Translations under genes and position numbers: made by a program | Notes under the pieces: model-generated | Told to the model about the DNA's origin: nothing | What the model saw: only the letters and a program-made list of their open reading frames with translations | The model's database searches: none | Source of the DNA: Buddleja alternifolia | Lineage: Eukaryota; Streptophyta; Magnoliopsida; Lamiales; Scrophulariaceae | Length of the DNA: 64,000 nt | Assembly (NCBI GenBank): GCA_019426215.1 | Contig: CM033395.1 | Span: forward strand, 14,498,569-14,562,568 | Direction of reading: 5' to 3' | Shown: positions 11,033 through 22,674 of the stretch, piece by piece | Layout of the letters: the number at the start of each line of letters is the position of its first letter | How positions within the stretch are numbered: position 1 is the stretch's first letter

Positions 11033-14000
11033 TCACATATACAATTCATCATCATCGATATCCACGTCACCATCACTATCAGTGGCTTGTGAATCACCTA
11101 AGATAGGATTTTCCCCATCATCATCACTATATGAACCATCATCCTCAATACAAGTATTTTTGTTTGCCGATAAAACAATTGACCACCTCTTATCAATAGG
11201 ATTGGTGACAAAAAACACTTGCTTAGCTTGTGATGCCAAAATGAAAGGTTCATCTTTGTATCCCACCTTTTCAAGGTCTACTCGAGTGAAGCTTATTTCA
11301 CTATTATCGACACTATTTTTATTGTCAGCCCACCTACACCCAAATACAGGCACCCGAAACCAACTATAATCTGGCTCCCATATATGTTCAATCACCCCAT
11401 AATATGATAAATGGGCATAGATAGGGTTATTATCTCTCGCACTTGAGATATGCATTGCTTAAGCTACAAGACTCACCCCACTATTCTGTATTGTACTCCG
11501 TTCATCTTGGTCTTTTGTATAGAATGTGCGACCATTTATACGATAACCTGAATGACAAAATACAAGTCTGCCCGGACCCATCGACAACCGTGCTAATTTA
11601 TCTGAAACTGAAAGTGGATTCTCGTTCTGTTTCTCTTGAATATGCTTTCGGAACCAATCCGAGAAACTCTTATTATGCTCTCTTGAAATCCAACTCTCAT
11701 TTTTATTTGGATTTAATCTCCTAAGTTGGTCCTTGTGCTCTTCAACATATGGCTCAACCTCATCGGTGTTGTGGAGCACATATAGGTGTGCCTGATCCCT
11801 TTGTGTGCAAGGAACACTAACTAATTGCTTTCCAAGTACGCTTTCTCCTTCTGTTCTCCCTCCCACAACATGAGACTTTGGAAGCTCTGCAACATTAGAA
11901 TCTTTCAGATATTCTATGCAAAATGTAATCGCTTCATCAACTATGTACCGTTCAACAATGCAACCTTCCGGTCGACTACGATTTTTCACATAGCCTTTTA
12001 ATACCTTCATATAACGCTCAGCCGGATACATAGATCTCATAAAAGACGGTCCATATAGTTGTGTCTCTCTAACCAAGTGAATAGGTAGGTGAGTCATCAT
12101 ATCAAAAAAACGCTGGAGGAAAATATATCTCAAGCTCACACAAAGTGATGGCTATTTGTTTTTGAAGTGCAGACAATTGTTCAGGATCAAACACCTTGCT
12201 CCACATTGTTTTGAAGAAGAAACATAATGAGGTTATAGTTTCTCTCACCTTTTTTGGCAAAATGGCCCGTATAGCAATTGGTAGCAAATGATCCATGATT
12301 ACATGACAATCGTGAGTCTTCATATGCTTTAGCTTCAAATCCTTCATTGTTACAAGACTGCTAATGTTTGAAGAATACCCTTCTGGAACTTTCACTCCAT
12401 TAAGAAACTCACATAATGTAATTTTTTCTTTCCTAGATAGAGTGTGAGCTGCTGGAGGCAAATAAGTATGTTTCTCCTTATTTGTTGGTGCCAATTTTTC
12501 TCTTATCTTCATTTCAACCAAGTCTAACCTTGCCTTTACGCCATCTTTTGTCTTTCCGGGCACATTTAGAAGTGTACCAATGACACTATCAAATGCATTT
12601 TTCTTAATGCATAATATTAAGAAAATGTCTAACATGTAAAGACGTCCAATACGGCAACTCAAAGAAAATTGACCTTTTTTTCCACCTAGTTTTTGCAAGG
12701 CCACCTGCAAAAGTCTTTGCAAATTTGACCTCCAAGTCTTTTATATTCTCAAATACTTCTTCACCAGTCAAGCACTTAGGAGCTCGGCCTTCTTCTATAT
12801 TCCCATTGAAAGCTTTTTTCCAGTGATGATATCGATGGTTCCGATTTAGCCATCTCCGATGCCCTTGGAATGCATATTTCTGAGAGTGTGTCAATCGATC
12901 TTGATCTGTACTCTTGACACATATGGGGCATCCACATTGGCCATTTACACCATATCCCTCGAGGTTTGCTCTTGCCAGAAAATCATTGATTGTTCCAAAT
13001 AACATAACTCTGAGAATGAAATTTTCTTCTCTGAACCCGTCATATACTTGAACACCGGTCTCCCACAACACCTTCAAATCCTCAATTAAAGGAGCCAAGT
13101 AAACATCTATATCATTTCCGGGTTGTTTCGGCCCGGAAATGAGAATAGGCATTATTATATGCTCTCGCTTCATGCATCGCGATGGGGGAAGGTTGTAGAT
13201 CATCAAAATCATCGGCCATGTGCTATGTGAGCAACTTTGCAAGCCATGAGGGTTCATCTCATCTGTAGCCAATACAAGGCGCAGGTTTCTGAATTCCTCA
13301 CCAAATTCAGGGAAATCATCATCAATCTTTTTCCATTGAGGAGAATCTGAGGAGTGTCGAATCTTGTCATCTTCAATCCTTTCTTCAATCCTTGTATCAG
13401 CGTGCCATGTCAAGTCTTTGGCTAACTCTTTACTACTGTACATGCGCTTAAATCATGGTATTATGGGCAAATACCACATAGTTTTGATAGGAGCATATCC
13501 ATTCTTCTTGTACCGCGAGGCGCCACATTTCAGACAGGCCTTCAATGATGCATAGTCAGTTCTAAACAATATGCAATCATTGAGACAGGCATGTATCCTC
13601 TCATATCCCATGCCAATTGAGGTTAACATCTTCTTAGCCTCATAAGTACCATTAAGTAACACATTATCCTCGGATAGCATATTTTTTAATAGATCAAGTA
13701 AGTCTGTGAAACTCTTATCACTCCACCCATTGTTGGCTTTTAACTTGTAGAGGTTTAGGACTGCTTTCAATCTTGTGAATTTATACCACTATACAGTGGT
13801 GTCTTTGAATCACTTGTCAAGTTGTCAAACATCTTGGGACAATTTCGCAAATCCTCCTCAATCACATTTGTCATCTCCTCCAAACGATCAGGCTCATAAT
13901 CATCCATGTCAAAATCCCGTGATCGATATGATGTACCACCCAAATCAGCTGAGGTAGCACTGCTTTCACCGTGTCTTGTCCAACATGTGTAGCTTTTATC

Positions 14001-14189
14001 AATTCCGTTACACACCAAATGATCTTCCAACTCACGTGGACTAATTCTCTTTCCAAAACAACATCGTAAACACGGGCAACTGATCCTAGTCCGATCCGGT
14101 GCATGCTCAACCGCAAAGTCGATGAATACTTTCACCCCTTTCTCATATTGCTCCAACATATGATCTGCTAAAATCCAACTTCGATCCAT
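11033..14189 (-). pseudogene. Tnp2-type CACTA transposase, copy 2 (multiple lesions)
   Basis: It starts MDRSWILADHMLEQY (14189) with an intact Transpos_assoc zinc-ribbon-like segment (CPCLRCC). A 1-nt difference near 13785 shifts the frame. A CGA-to-TGA stop interrupts PIIP/FKRMY near 13453. Further frameshifts occur near 12610 (HFLNIMH) and 12110 (PPAFF / FFDMMTHLP), and a stop at 11459 precedes AMHISS. Domains in order: Transpos_assoc, Tnp2 (ATDEMNPHGLQ, CPICV), DUF4218 (MTHLPIHLVRETQLYGP, MYPAERYMKVLKG), DUF4216 (YGVIEHIWEPDYSWFRVPVFGCRW) and an acidic tail. The lesions differ from those in copy 1, so the two copies decayed independently. Confidence 0.93.
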
Positions 14190-14650
14190 CTCGATTTTGA
14201 TTTATATTCATTTTTTTCCTAATTCAAATTTATCATGTCATACAGCTATTGTCAAAACACTATAAAAGTTTTTAAATTATTTGAAAATTAAACTAACATT
14301 AATTACTATTCTTAAATAATTTTATTCTCAAAACTCAGATATTTCAACCACAACAAACTCAAACAAATGTATATGCAGTAAAACAAATAACAATGCCCAT
14401 TATTCTAGAAAAAATTTGGTAGAGTAACGGCGTAAAAATTTCTACCAAGTTCTCGACTTAATCTTCCCCCAGCCTACCTAGCAACCAACAAAACCAATCG
14501 AACTTCACAAAACCATGAATGCATTAAACGATGTCAACAAAACAATACAACGAAAATCCAATCATAATACCAACATAACCAATTAACACTAATCAACTAT
14601 AACAAAAACCCACATTATATAACGAAAACCCATTAAACCCACATAACCAA
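14190..14650. other. AT-rich 5' region of CACTA copy 2
   Basis: No gene is seen. Short stretches (for example around 14400-14530) repeat almost exactly sequence found at 10385-10510 in the same element (GCAGTAGAGTAACG-like, CTCGACTTAATCTTCCCCC, ACCATGAATGCATTAAACG). So part of the inter-gene region was duplicated within copy 2. Confidence 0.6.
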
Positions 14651-14661
14651 TTATTCAAACA

Positions 14662-15065
14662 CTAACATATATAACCAATTAATTAACATAATCAACTATA
14701 GTAAAAACCCACATTATATAATAAAAACCCATTAAACCCACATAACTATTTATTCAAACACTAACATATATAACCAATTAATTAACATAATCAACTATAG
14801 TAAAAACCCACATTATATAACAAAAACCCATTAAACCCACATAACTAATTATTCAAACACTAACATAGATAACCAATTAATTAACATAATCAACTATAAT
14901 AAAAACCCACATTATATAACAAAAACCCATTAAACTCACATAACCAATTACACTAACATAATCAACTATAACAAAAACCCATAATATATAACAAAAACCC
15001 ATTAAACCCATATAATCAATTATTCAAGCACTAACATAATCAATTAATTAACATAATCACATATA
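14662..15065 (+). repeat. ~99 bp tandem repeat in CACTA copy 2
   Basis: Units starting CTAACATATATAACCAATTA occur at 14662, 14761 and 14860 (period 99 bp), with degenerate partial units to about 15065. All are AT-rich (AAAAACCCACATTATATAA). They sit in the place held by the 185 bp array in copy 1. Confidence 0.9.
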
Positions 15066-15099
15066 ACAAAAACCCTCATTTATATAATTCACAAAAATA

Positions 15100-15348
15100 T
15101 AAACATATATATATATATATACCTAGGTTTTATAATTAGTGGAGAGAAGGTGGTGGAGAAGGTGGGGTCGGCGGCGGTGGGGGGTGGCCAATCAAGAGAG
15201 AGAGTAGAGAGAGAGAGAAAACCAAAAATGGGGGGGGGGGGGGGGGGAAGAATGGTGATGGCGGTGGCGGCGGCCAATTGTGGTGGTGGTGGTTGGTGGG
15301 GGTGGAGTGGAGAGAGAGAGTAGAGAGCGAGAGAGAAAGTAGAGAGCG

Positions 15349-15381
<33 letters not shown>

Positions 15382-15540
15382 TGGGGGGGCCGGGGATGGT
15401 GGTGGCAGCGGCGGTGGCCAAATATGATGGTGGTGGTGGTGGTGGCGGCGGTGGTGGTGGAGTAGAGAGAGAGAGTATAGAGAGAGAGAGAGTTGAGAGA
15501 GAGAAGAGAGAGAGAGAGAGGCCCGGTTGGGGGGGGGAAA
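15100..15540 (+). repeat. Simple repeats (TA, G-run, GAGA, GGT) in the CACTA copy 2 leader
   Basis: (TA)n at 15106-15120, a run of about 18 G near 15229-15247, (AG)n at 15353-15376 and GGT/GGC-rich tracts. Both strands give long low-complexity frames (Ser/Leu-rich on minus, Gly-rich on plus), which are not genes. Confidence 0.9.
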
Positions 15541-15564
15541 GTTTTATTTTTATTTTTTTTTATC

Positions 15565-15815
15565 AAAAATAGCGATTCTTTGAAAAACCGCTATAACCAG
15601 TTCCGACCAGTTATAGCGGTTCTTCAAAAAACCGCTATAATAGACCGGTGATAGCGGTTCTTCAAAAAATTGCTATAATAGACCGGTTATAGCGGTTTTT
15701 TGAAGATTCGGTCGGAACAGGTTATAGTGGTTCTTCAAAAGACCGCTATAACCGGTCCCACGGTAAAGCCTATTACAGTGGTTCACCCATGAACCGCTGT
15801 AATAGGTGCCCTGTA
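15565..15815. repeat. Subterminal hairpin repeats of CACTA copy 2
   Basis: TATAGCGGTTCTTCAAAAAA-type motifs alternate with their complements (AAAACCGCTATAA), ending in TACAGTGGTTCA/GAACCGCTGTA close to the terminus. The TATAGCGGTT core is the same as in copy 1. Confidence 0.88.
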
Positions 15816-15859
15816 ATAGTGTATTTTTGTAGTAGTGTGTTCTATTACCATATATTCCA

Positions 15860-16320
15860 CTTCTTGGATTCTTGATTCAAGATTTGATACTCATGTATGT
15901 TTTGGAGAATCAGAATCTGGAATGAAGTAGGAAGCTGAGCCCTAATGAGGTAAAGATAAGAGTAGGCAACGGGCAAAGCGTCGCAGCTACTGGAATTGAA
16001 TCTACCTCATTACATTAAAATTTTGGACATATACTATTTCTAGATAATATTTTGGTTTTCCCAGTGGGCTTAAGAACACTGTTTCAATTCCTTTTTTAGT
16101 TAAGCATGGTTATACTTTCTGTTTTATTGACGAACATTGCAACATTTATTATGATAATGAATTAGTAGGCTTTGCTTCTTTAGTTAATGGTTTGTACCAC
16201 CTTAATGTCCAGAATGGGTGTGCTGTAATTACTATATAAAGGAAACGTGGTAGGCAAGGAATTAACCAAAGATTAATTTGGCATCTTAGACTAGGCCATG
16301 TTAGGGAGCGCAAAATTCAC
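15860..16320 (+). pseudogene. Copia protease and GAG_pre-integrase fragment
   Basis: The broken frames read LDSRFDTHVCF, a damaged version of the LDSGATxHV active site of Copia proteases, then VGNGQSVAATG. Further on come LVNGLYHLNVQNG and WHLRLGHV, the latter being the two histidines of the integrase HHCC zinc finger. Stops lie throughout (for example after IYYF). The glycine of the protease DSG motif is replaced, so it would be inactive even without the stops. Confidence 0.75.
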
Positions 16321-16323
16321 AAA

Positions 16324-16911
16324 ATGGAGAAAGATGGACTAATAGGTCCATTGGGATTGGATCCCTATCCTACTTGTGAATCTTGTCTCAAGGGTAAAAT
16401 GGCTAGATCTCTCTTCAACGGGACTTTTGAAAGAGCATCACAAATCTTAGGTTTAGTGCATACTGATGTTTGTGGACTATTTGGAGAAATGACTCGTGGA
16501 GGTTTCCTTTACTTCATCACATTCACAGATGACCATTCAAGATATGGTCTAGTGTATTTGATGAAGCATAAGTCTGAATTCATTGAAAGATTCAAAGAAT
16601 TCAAGGCTTTAGTGGAAAATCAAATTGGGCAACATATAAAGGCTCTTCGATCTGACCGAGGAGGAGAATATATGAGTGCGGAATTTGATGAATACCTTAG
16701 AGAGAATGGTATAATATTAAAGCTCACACCTCCAGCGACACCACAGTTGAATGGAGTAGCCGAGCGAAGGAATCGAACTTTGTTGGACATAGTTCGCTCC
16801 ATGCTCAGCTACACTGACTTACCCATTTCACTGTGGGGTCACGCGCTCCTTACAGCTGTACATATCTTAAATAGATGTCCGTCCAAGTCCATTCCTAAGA
16901 CCCCATATTAA
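16324..16911 (+). pseudogene. Copia integrase core fragment
   Basis: A 195-residue open block with CESCLKGKM (the CC half of the zinc finger), VHTDVCGLF (first catalytic Asp), [12 protein letters not shown] (second Asp) and [10 protein letters not shown] (Glu). There are exactly 35 residues between the second Asp and the Glu, the classical D,D35E spacing. The frame ends at a stop right after PKTPY, where the family continues into the chromodomain-side linker. It is part of a broken polyprotein, so no function is expected. Confidence 0.9.
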
Positions 16912-17800
16912 ATGTGGAGAAATAGAAAACCAAGTCTTAATCACATCAAGATTTTGGGGATGTCTTGCTTATGTCAAAAGGGCGAAGCTACTTACATTCT
17001 AGGAATTCAAATCTATAGAGATCAAACAAATAGAATGATAGGGCTTTCTCAAGCCCTTTACTTAGAAAAAGTCTTGAAGAGATTTAGGATGGAGGATTCT
17101 AAGAAAGGGTTCCTGCTAATGAGGCATGGGGTGCATCTCTCAAAAACTATGTGTCCTCGAAGTGAAGAAGATAGAAAAGAGATGAGCACTATACCTTATG
17201 CATCTGCAGTGGGTAGCCTGATGTACGCGATACTGTGTCCTAGACCTGACATTGCTTACGCAGTAAGTATTGTAGTCGATTTCATGCAAACCCAAGCAAG
17301 GAACATTAGATAGCTGTAAAAAATATCCTAAAGTATTTGAAGAGAACTAAGGATACTCATTTATGGGAGTGGTGACCTGAGAGTGGATGGTTACACCGAC
17401 TTGGATTTCCAATCAGATGTCGATGACCAGAAAATCCACCTCGGGGTTCATATTCACCCTCAAGGGTGGGGCGGTTACTTGGAAAAGTTCAAAGCAAAGC
17501 ACAACCGCGGATTCCACCACAGAAGCTGAATATGTAGCTGCCTCAAGAAGCTGTTTAGCTAAGGACATTTCTTAGAGAACTTCAAGTGGTTCCAAGCGTG
17601 GAGCTCTCGTTGCCACTTTATTGTGACAACACTGCACAATAGTGCAGGCAAAGGAACCAAGGTCTCACAACAAATCCAAACACATAGAGAGAAGATATCA
17701 CATAATAAGAGAGATCGTTGCCAAAGGGGAAAGAGCTGTATAGAAAATAGCTTCAGCAGACAATGTTACTGACCCATTGACCAAGCTATTCACACAGGCG
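16912..17800 (+). pseudogene. Copia RT C-terminus and RNase H fragment
   Basis: After MWRNRKPSLNHIKILG the frame jumps within a few codons to EATYILGIQIYRDQTN, so most of reverse transcriptase, including the YVDD region, has been deleted. It goes on with LYLEKVLKRFRMEDSKKG and PYASAVGSLMYA. RNase H follows at 17387-17575 (KSTSGFIFTLKGGAVTWKSS, then STTEAEYVAAS) and in shifted frames to about 17800. Confidence 0.85.
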
Positions 17801-17872
17801 GTGCTATAAAGACATCTTGAGAAGATGGGTATAAAATACCATAGCAAATGGCATTGAGTGCAAGTGAGAGAT

Positions 17873-20800
17873 TGTTATTGCTATGCCCTCAAATGCCAAA
17901 GAGGATAGAATTATAGGGCATTAAATTGTAACTAAACAATCTTATATTAATAAAAGGCAATTCATGTTGTTTCTTATAGACATTTGTAAGGTTTCATAAA
18001 CAACGTTTAGTCCTTGATATGAGGCGTACCTTCCACTCCCTATGGGTTAGGGGGAATGGCACTAGAAGTGTTTGATCCTTAGTATCTAAATTGGTTCGCA
18101 AGTCGAAGAGAGTATTGACTAGACATCATTACTGGATAGAGACTTGTATAATATAAGTTTTGACAGGGAAGTCCCAGTCGAACACTATGAGTATGTTAGT
18201 GGGAACTTATGTCATAGACACATCATCGAGACTGATGAGCTTAAACACGGCTCGCATCAGTTATGTCATGGGTTTTTACTCAATGACAGTCAATGATAAA
18301 ACTGATAAGTTGTGATAGGTACGCGTGAACCTTAGACCCGAGTAAACACGTTGAAGATGTGCTTGTGACATTAATTATGTGATAATTGTGAGTTTTACAC
18401 ATTTGAGAGGTCAATAATTTCATGGTTTAGGTTCAAATATGTATGAATTTTACCACTTGTGGCTTTGATTTGTGTTTTAAATGAATTCAAGGTAAAAATC
18501 ATAACAATAGAGAAATCAGCTGAAAGAAAATGCAATAATTCTGTATTTTGGACGCAGAATCTGAGAACGTGTTCTTCTACAAAGTTGTAGATCTATGTCT
18601 TAGCTTCACGTGAGAACTTGAATCACTTGAATCTAAGATCTGAGGAAAACGTTATGAAGAAAACACTATTTCTGCGCAGAAGGAAAAATGCTACAGGCAG
18701 CTGGACGAATCTTAGAAACTTTTGAAACCTAAAGACCATTAGTTGCCTCCTTTAATGATTGTAATGCATGTGTTGTGTGCCCCTTTCATTTATAATGCTG
18801 ATAGTTGTCTACTTTTGGGCATGTGTAGTGTGGGTTTTTACTTATGTTCATGATGAACATTAGTTGTCTTCCTTTAGGCATGTGCTATGTGTACCCCATT
18901 TGTATTCTTTTAGTGTATATTAGTTGTTATCCTCTAGTGCATACTAGTATAAATAGGGGTGTTGTTTCATGTCAAAAGGACCCAACACACAACAACACAA
19001 AACACACTAACACTACACTCAAATAGGATACTTTCTCTTACAATAAGAAGGAAAGGTTCGAAATTGGCAGCTAGAGAGGAGATTGGAGCAAAGAAACGAG
19101 CAAGACGAAGAGAACGACGATTCAACACGAGTTCATCAATTATTAACAGGGAGCTTTTTATTTTCAGAATATTTGTCTATGAATAATTCTATGTTTTTAA
19201 TTGTTTTTCCAATTATAATTATGAACTAAATTAATCAAACTAAGGTCATGTGAATGCCAATTTTATGAGTTTATATATATGAAGTGATTGTTCATTTTAA
19301 TTCTATTATTGTTTTGTGTGTTAATTTTATGCTTTTATTCCAATCGTATGCTTGATCAACATATGTTTGCTAATTAGCCTAATTTATTATTTGAGAGAAT
19401 ATATATTAGGGTTCAAAGGAATTAACACATCATCCGAAAAACATGAGGAATTGCTCCTAGAGATAGCTATAGATTTCCGGGTGCTGTTAGCCGAATTAAT
19501 CAGGGGAAATTCTAGAACTTGAATGCATGGTTAATGATTTGATTCTCGGATAGATATATTTAGAGAATCGTCACGTAATCATAGGATTATTACAGCCGAG
19601 AGATCGGGTAATAATTATTTAAGGTTTTTTCCACCAAAGCAATAATAGTCTAATAATTAGAAGAATCACTCATATATATTTACAAATAATAAAGGTTGAA
19701 GCATGTGCCTTAGTTGCTTTCTCATATAAGAATCTCAATCAAATTGTTAAGTCTTAGTTTTTACCTTTCTACTGTCAATTAATCAAAAATCTTTTAATTT
19801 AATTCAATTGCTTTAAACTTGTTAATTTAAAATATGAGTCTCTGTGGGTTCGACATTCCGGACTTAATATCCATTCTATTACTACACACGACCAGTCCAC
19901 TTGCTATTTTATACACGTAAGGATTTTTCGTGTCAGTATGTCATTAGAGTAGTTAGATCCAATTCACCCATTGGTGGGGTCAACCTTAAAGTGCGGCTTG
20001 ATGGGCAAGTAGCAATCTTAACTGATTAGCAAAATGGAATTTATTCTCTCATAAGTGAATGAGCTAAATATCCTATGCCGTCATGAATGGGTGAGGTCAA
20101 AGACTTTGGCCAAAGCATTGGAGATACTCATGTTGGACATAAGAGTATACTCAGTGACCTCGATTCATTATGAGCTAAGCATATGATCAATTCCTGTGAG
20201 TTTGACTAAACCATAACTCTCACTTGATTGGGATATAAAAATAAAGGGTTTATACTCGTACAGTATTCACAGCGTGAAAGGTTTGTAATGATTCTATTCA
20301 TTCATTCTCAATTGGGATACGATGTGGGCCACAAGACTGGCTAAATGTTACCCACATCCTTTTGGCGCCTTCCTAATTGCCTTTTGAGACAAACCTAAAG
20401 AGCCACGCTTAAAGGAATTGCAAAGGAAAAATTATGGAGTAAGACTTGAGAGATTTTTCGATATTTGATATCGCAATTAATTAATTAATTAAATCATTGG
20501 ATGATTTTATTAATTAGTTAAGTTAATATGTTAATTGATTTCTTTATGAAATTAATTGTGGAATTAATTTGGATTAATTAGTTATTTAAATAATTTATTT
20601 ATTGGATAAATAATATAAATTAAATAATTAAATTAAACAATTGCCCTAGTGGGCGTCCACTAAGGACGCCTAGAGCCTTAGTTAATTAGGTTTAATTATT
20701 TTCTTATGTAGTATAAATACTACTTAGTGAAAATAATTAACCCTAGCCTCATAATTGTCTTTCTCTCCAACTCAAAAAATTCCACCTCTCTCTCTCTCTC

Positions 20801-21034
20801 TCTCTAGCCGTCTATAGAGAAGAAAAAGAAGGATTTATCGCTCTCAATTCTGGCGTGATGATTTAGAGGCAGTGGCTGTTTTGTTAATTGAAAAAGGGAA
20901 GAAAAGCTAGTTTAGAAGTTTCAATAATACGAAGAAAGGTACACGTTCTTTATTATGACTTGAATACATGAAATTGGAGATGAACCACTGTGGGGTTTAA
21001 ATTTTCCGCTTCGTTTTATATGTAAAATCCAACA
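17873..21034 (+). repeat. 3' LTR of the Copia remnant (interrupted)
   Basis: It begins with TG just after GTGCAAGTGAGAGAT, which fits a polypurine tract, and ends with CA. Without the inserted solo LTR and its duplication it would be about 1.6 kb. It contains a (CT)n run near 20788-20806. No 5' partner LTR lies in the window. Confidence 0.75.
18380..19935 (+). mobile_element. Solo LTR (Gypsy-like) nested in the Copia 3' LTR
   Basis: It starts TGATAATTGTGAG and ends TTTTTCGTGTCA. It is flanked by TTATG (18375-18379) and GTATG (19936-19940), a 5-bp target duplication with one mismatch. Removing it rejoins TTAATTATG to TCATTAGAG. Its 3' part (CTCTGTGGGTTCGACATTCC, ACTACACACGACC) is of the kind I know from long Athila/Tat Gypsy LTRs. 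No internal genes are present, so it is a recombination-derived solo LTR. A small frame at 18959-19186 has no recognised content. Confidence 0.8.
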
Positions 21035-21500
21035 AATTTCTTCAATATTATATTAATAAATATATATATATATATAGGTCACCAAATTGGTTACCTAAAC
21101 ACAGACACGCACGGCACCTATATCTATGTATTTATAGCGTGCGTGTGTGTGTGTATATATATAAATATAATATTAAATAAAAAAAATTTTCTTTTTCAAA
21201 TGCTTGCCTTAATTAATTGGATACTTTCTAACTAATTAGATATTTCCATATATTTGACATCATATCAAATATACCATATCTCTTCAAATAAGATCTTTCC
21301 ATATAACTACAGCAAAACAAGCTTCTCACAGCCGAGACCCTTTGTCGTCACGGGATTGCTGACACGGCTAGGTGCAAATTTTGCGGGTGTACGACAGAGA
21401 GCAACATTCACGCTCTCCGTGACTGCCCTTGAAGTGCCACTACTTAGAGACAACTTATACTGCCACAACACATCAACATGTTCTTAGCCCTTGAACTAAA
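21035..21500. other. Intergenic, AT and GT microsatellites
   Basis: (AT)n at 21058-21076, (GT)n plus (AT)n at 21138-21166. No gene is seen. Confidence 0.7.
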
Positions 21501-22190
21501 GGAATGGGTGGATTGGAATGTGTCCCAGCCGGTCGGCTATCAGGTAAGGAATATTAAATGGCTTACTATTTTTACTGATTTGGTTAATTTTCTATGGCAG
21601 GAAAGAAATCGAGCTTGGCATGGGGGGAAAGAGATATGCTGAATTGCTAATGGCCCGTGGTACTTCAAAGGGTTCAAGAAGTTTGACAGATCGGTGAGCA
21701 AGACGTAGACCTGGAGACCTCGATCAGAGTGATCAATGTTGGTTAGCAGAAACAAGATGCTCACATGATGAAAATTAATGTTGATGTTGCGGTCTTAGTG
21801 CAAAATCAGCAGCGCCCAAGCATGACCAGTGTGGGGGGCCTCGCCCGTGACTCAAATGGGAGATAGATCCAGGGGTTTCTCGAACTTGTTGAAGTCAACA
21901 CGGTGCTTCGGGCTGAACTTCTAGCTTTACAATATGGTTTGGAGATGGCTTGAAGGTTACATGAACAGGTGGTCCAAATCGAAACTGACTCTAGAGAAGC
22001 AAGATACAGTGTCCTTAATGCCACATTTTCCCACCAAGATTTTGGGATTATTTCTTGCATTTGCCAACTTTTAGCTCGACCATGGATGCGCGAATTATGC
22101 ACATATATCGCGAAGCTAATAAACCGGCGGATTTCATGGCTAAGAAAGGATTCAGTCACGACGTTATAATCATTGATAGACCTACTAATG
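21500..22190 (+). pseudogene. LINE-type RNase H domain remnant
   Basis: The plus strand carries, in broken frames, WQERNRAWHGG, KINVDVAV (the KxNxDGA strand of RVT_3-type RNase H), GGLARDSNGR, FLELVEVNTVLRAELLALQYGLEMA and VVQIETDSREA. This is the order seen at the C-terminus of plant LINE reverse transcriptases and in free RVT_3 RNase H genes. The Gly of DGA is Val. Several stops (for example after NGR) show it is dead. Confidence 0.7.
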
Positions 22191-22674
22191 CTATCTAAGA
22201 CCTCCTAGAGCAAGATTGGACTGAAGTCATGTGGCATAGGTTATTTATCGTAGGATTAATTTGTTAGGGTCCCCCCCTTCTCCCCGTTACAAAAGAAAAT
22301 CTTCAACATGAGGCGGTGAGATTAGGACCACTCTTTTGATTGTCTAAAACACCTCTAGCTAACAAGTTGGAGTGTAGTTACAAACCCACTTAGTTAAAGT
22401 CGCCTTGGCTTTGCACCTTGTGTGTTTGAAGGTTCAAAGAGAGGTGGGACATGCATTCTGGATCCTTACTTTCGGGAAAATGGGAGTCCACCAAAATGAA
22501 TTTCCATGAAGCAGATAAATCAAGCCTATGCTCTCCCTATGTAGAAGCTCGAGGTCGAGACGCAATATCTCTAGCAAGGTAAGACGCAATTTGGACTGAA
22601 AAGTACCCTAATTTTGTATAATGCCACACCATTTTCATTCCAAGTGGCTCCCAAAGAAATATACTTAATTGCTT
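22191..22674. other. Intergenic, no feature recognised
   Basis: No open frame of note and no repeat signature seen on either strand. Confidence 0.5.

Larger units (their letters stand above)
7307..15837 (-). mobile_element. CACTA (En/Spm) DNA transposon, copy 2, with Ulp1-like gene
   Basis: The right terminus reads CACTACTACAAAAATAC on the minus strand (15837). The left terminus is probably CACTACAAAATTG at 7307, a weaker match. On the minus strand the order is Tnp2 transposase (14189-11033), TnpA-like (10304-8888), DUF8039-like (8781-8506) and Ulp1/C48 protease (about 8330-7430). The gene content is that of large plant CACTA elements that carry a C48 peptidase. All genes are broken. The right end abuts Copia protease-coding sequence, which suggests insertion into that Copia element. 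Confidence 0.85.
15838..21034 (+). mobile_element. Ty1/Copia retrotransposon remnant, 5' end missing
   Basis: Starting directly at the CACTA terminus, the plus strand encodes fragments of protease, GAG_pre-integrase, integrase, the end of reverse transcriptase and RNase H, then a 3' LTR beginning TGTTATTGC at 17873 and ending ..AATCCAACA at 21034. Gag and the 5' LTR are absent from the window side of the CACTA junction. The central part of RT is deleted near 16975-16985. The LTR is itself split by a solo LTR. Confidence 0.88.

Noticed and set aside
15089..15572. Ser/Leu-rich and Gly-rich frames on both strands
   Set aside because: Low-complexity translation of GA, GGT and G-run microsatellites.
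18959..19186. 75-residue basic frame inside the solo LTR
   Set aside because: Lies within LTR sequence, with no recognised domain.
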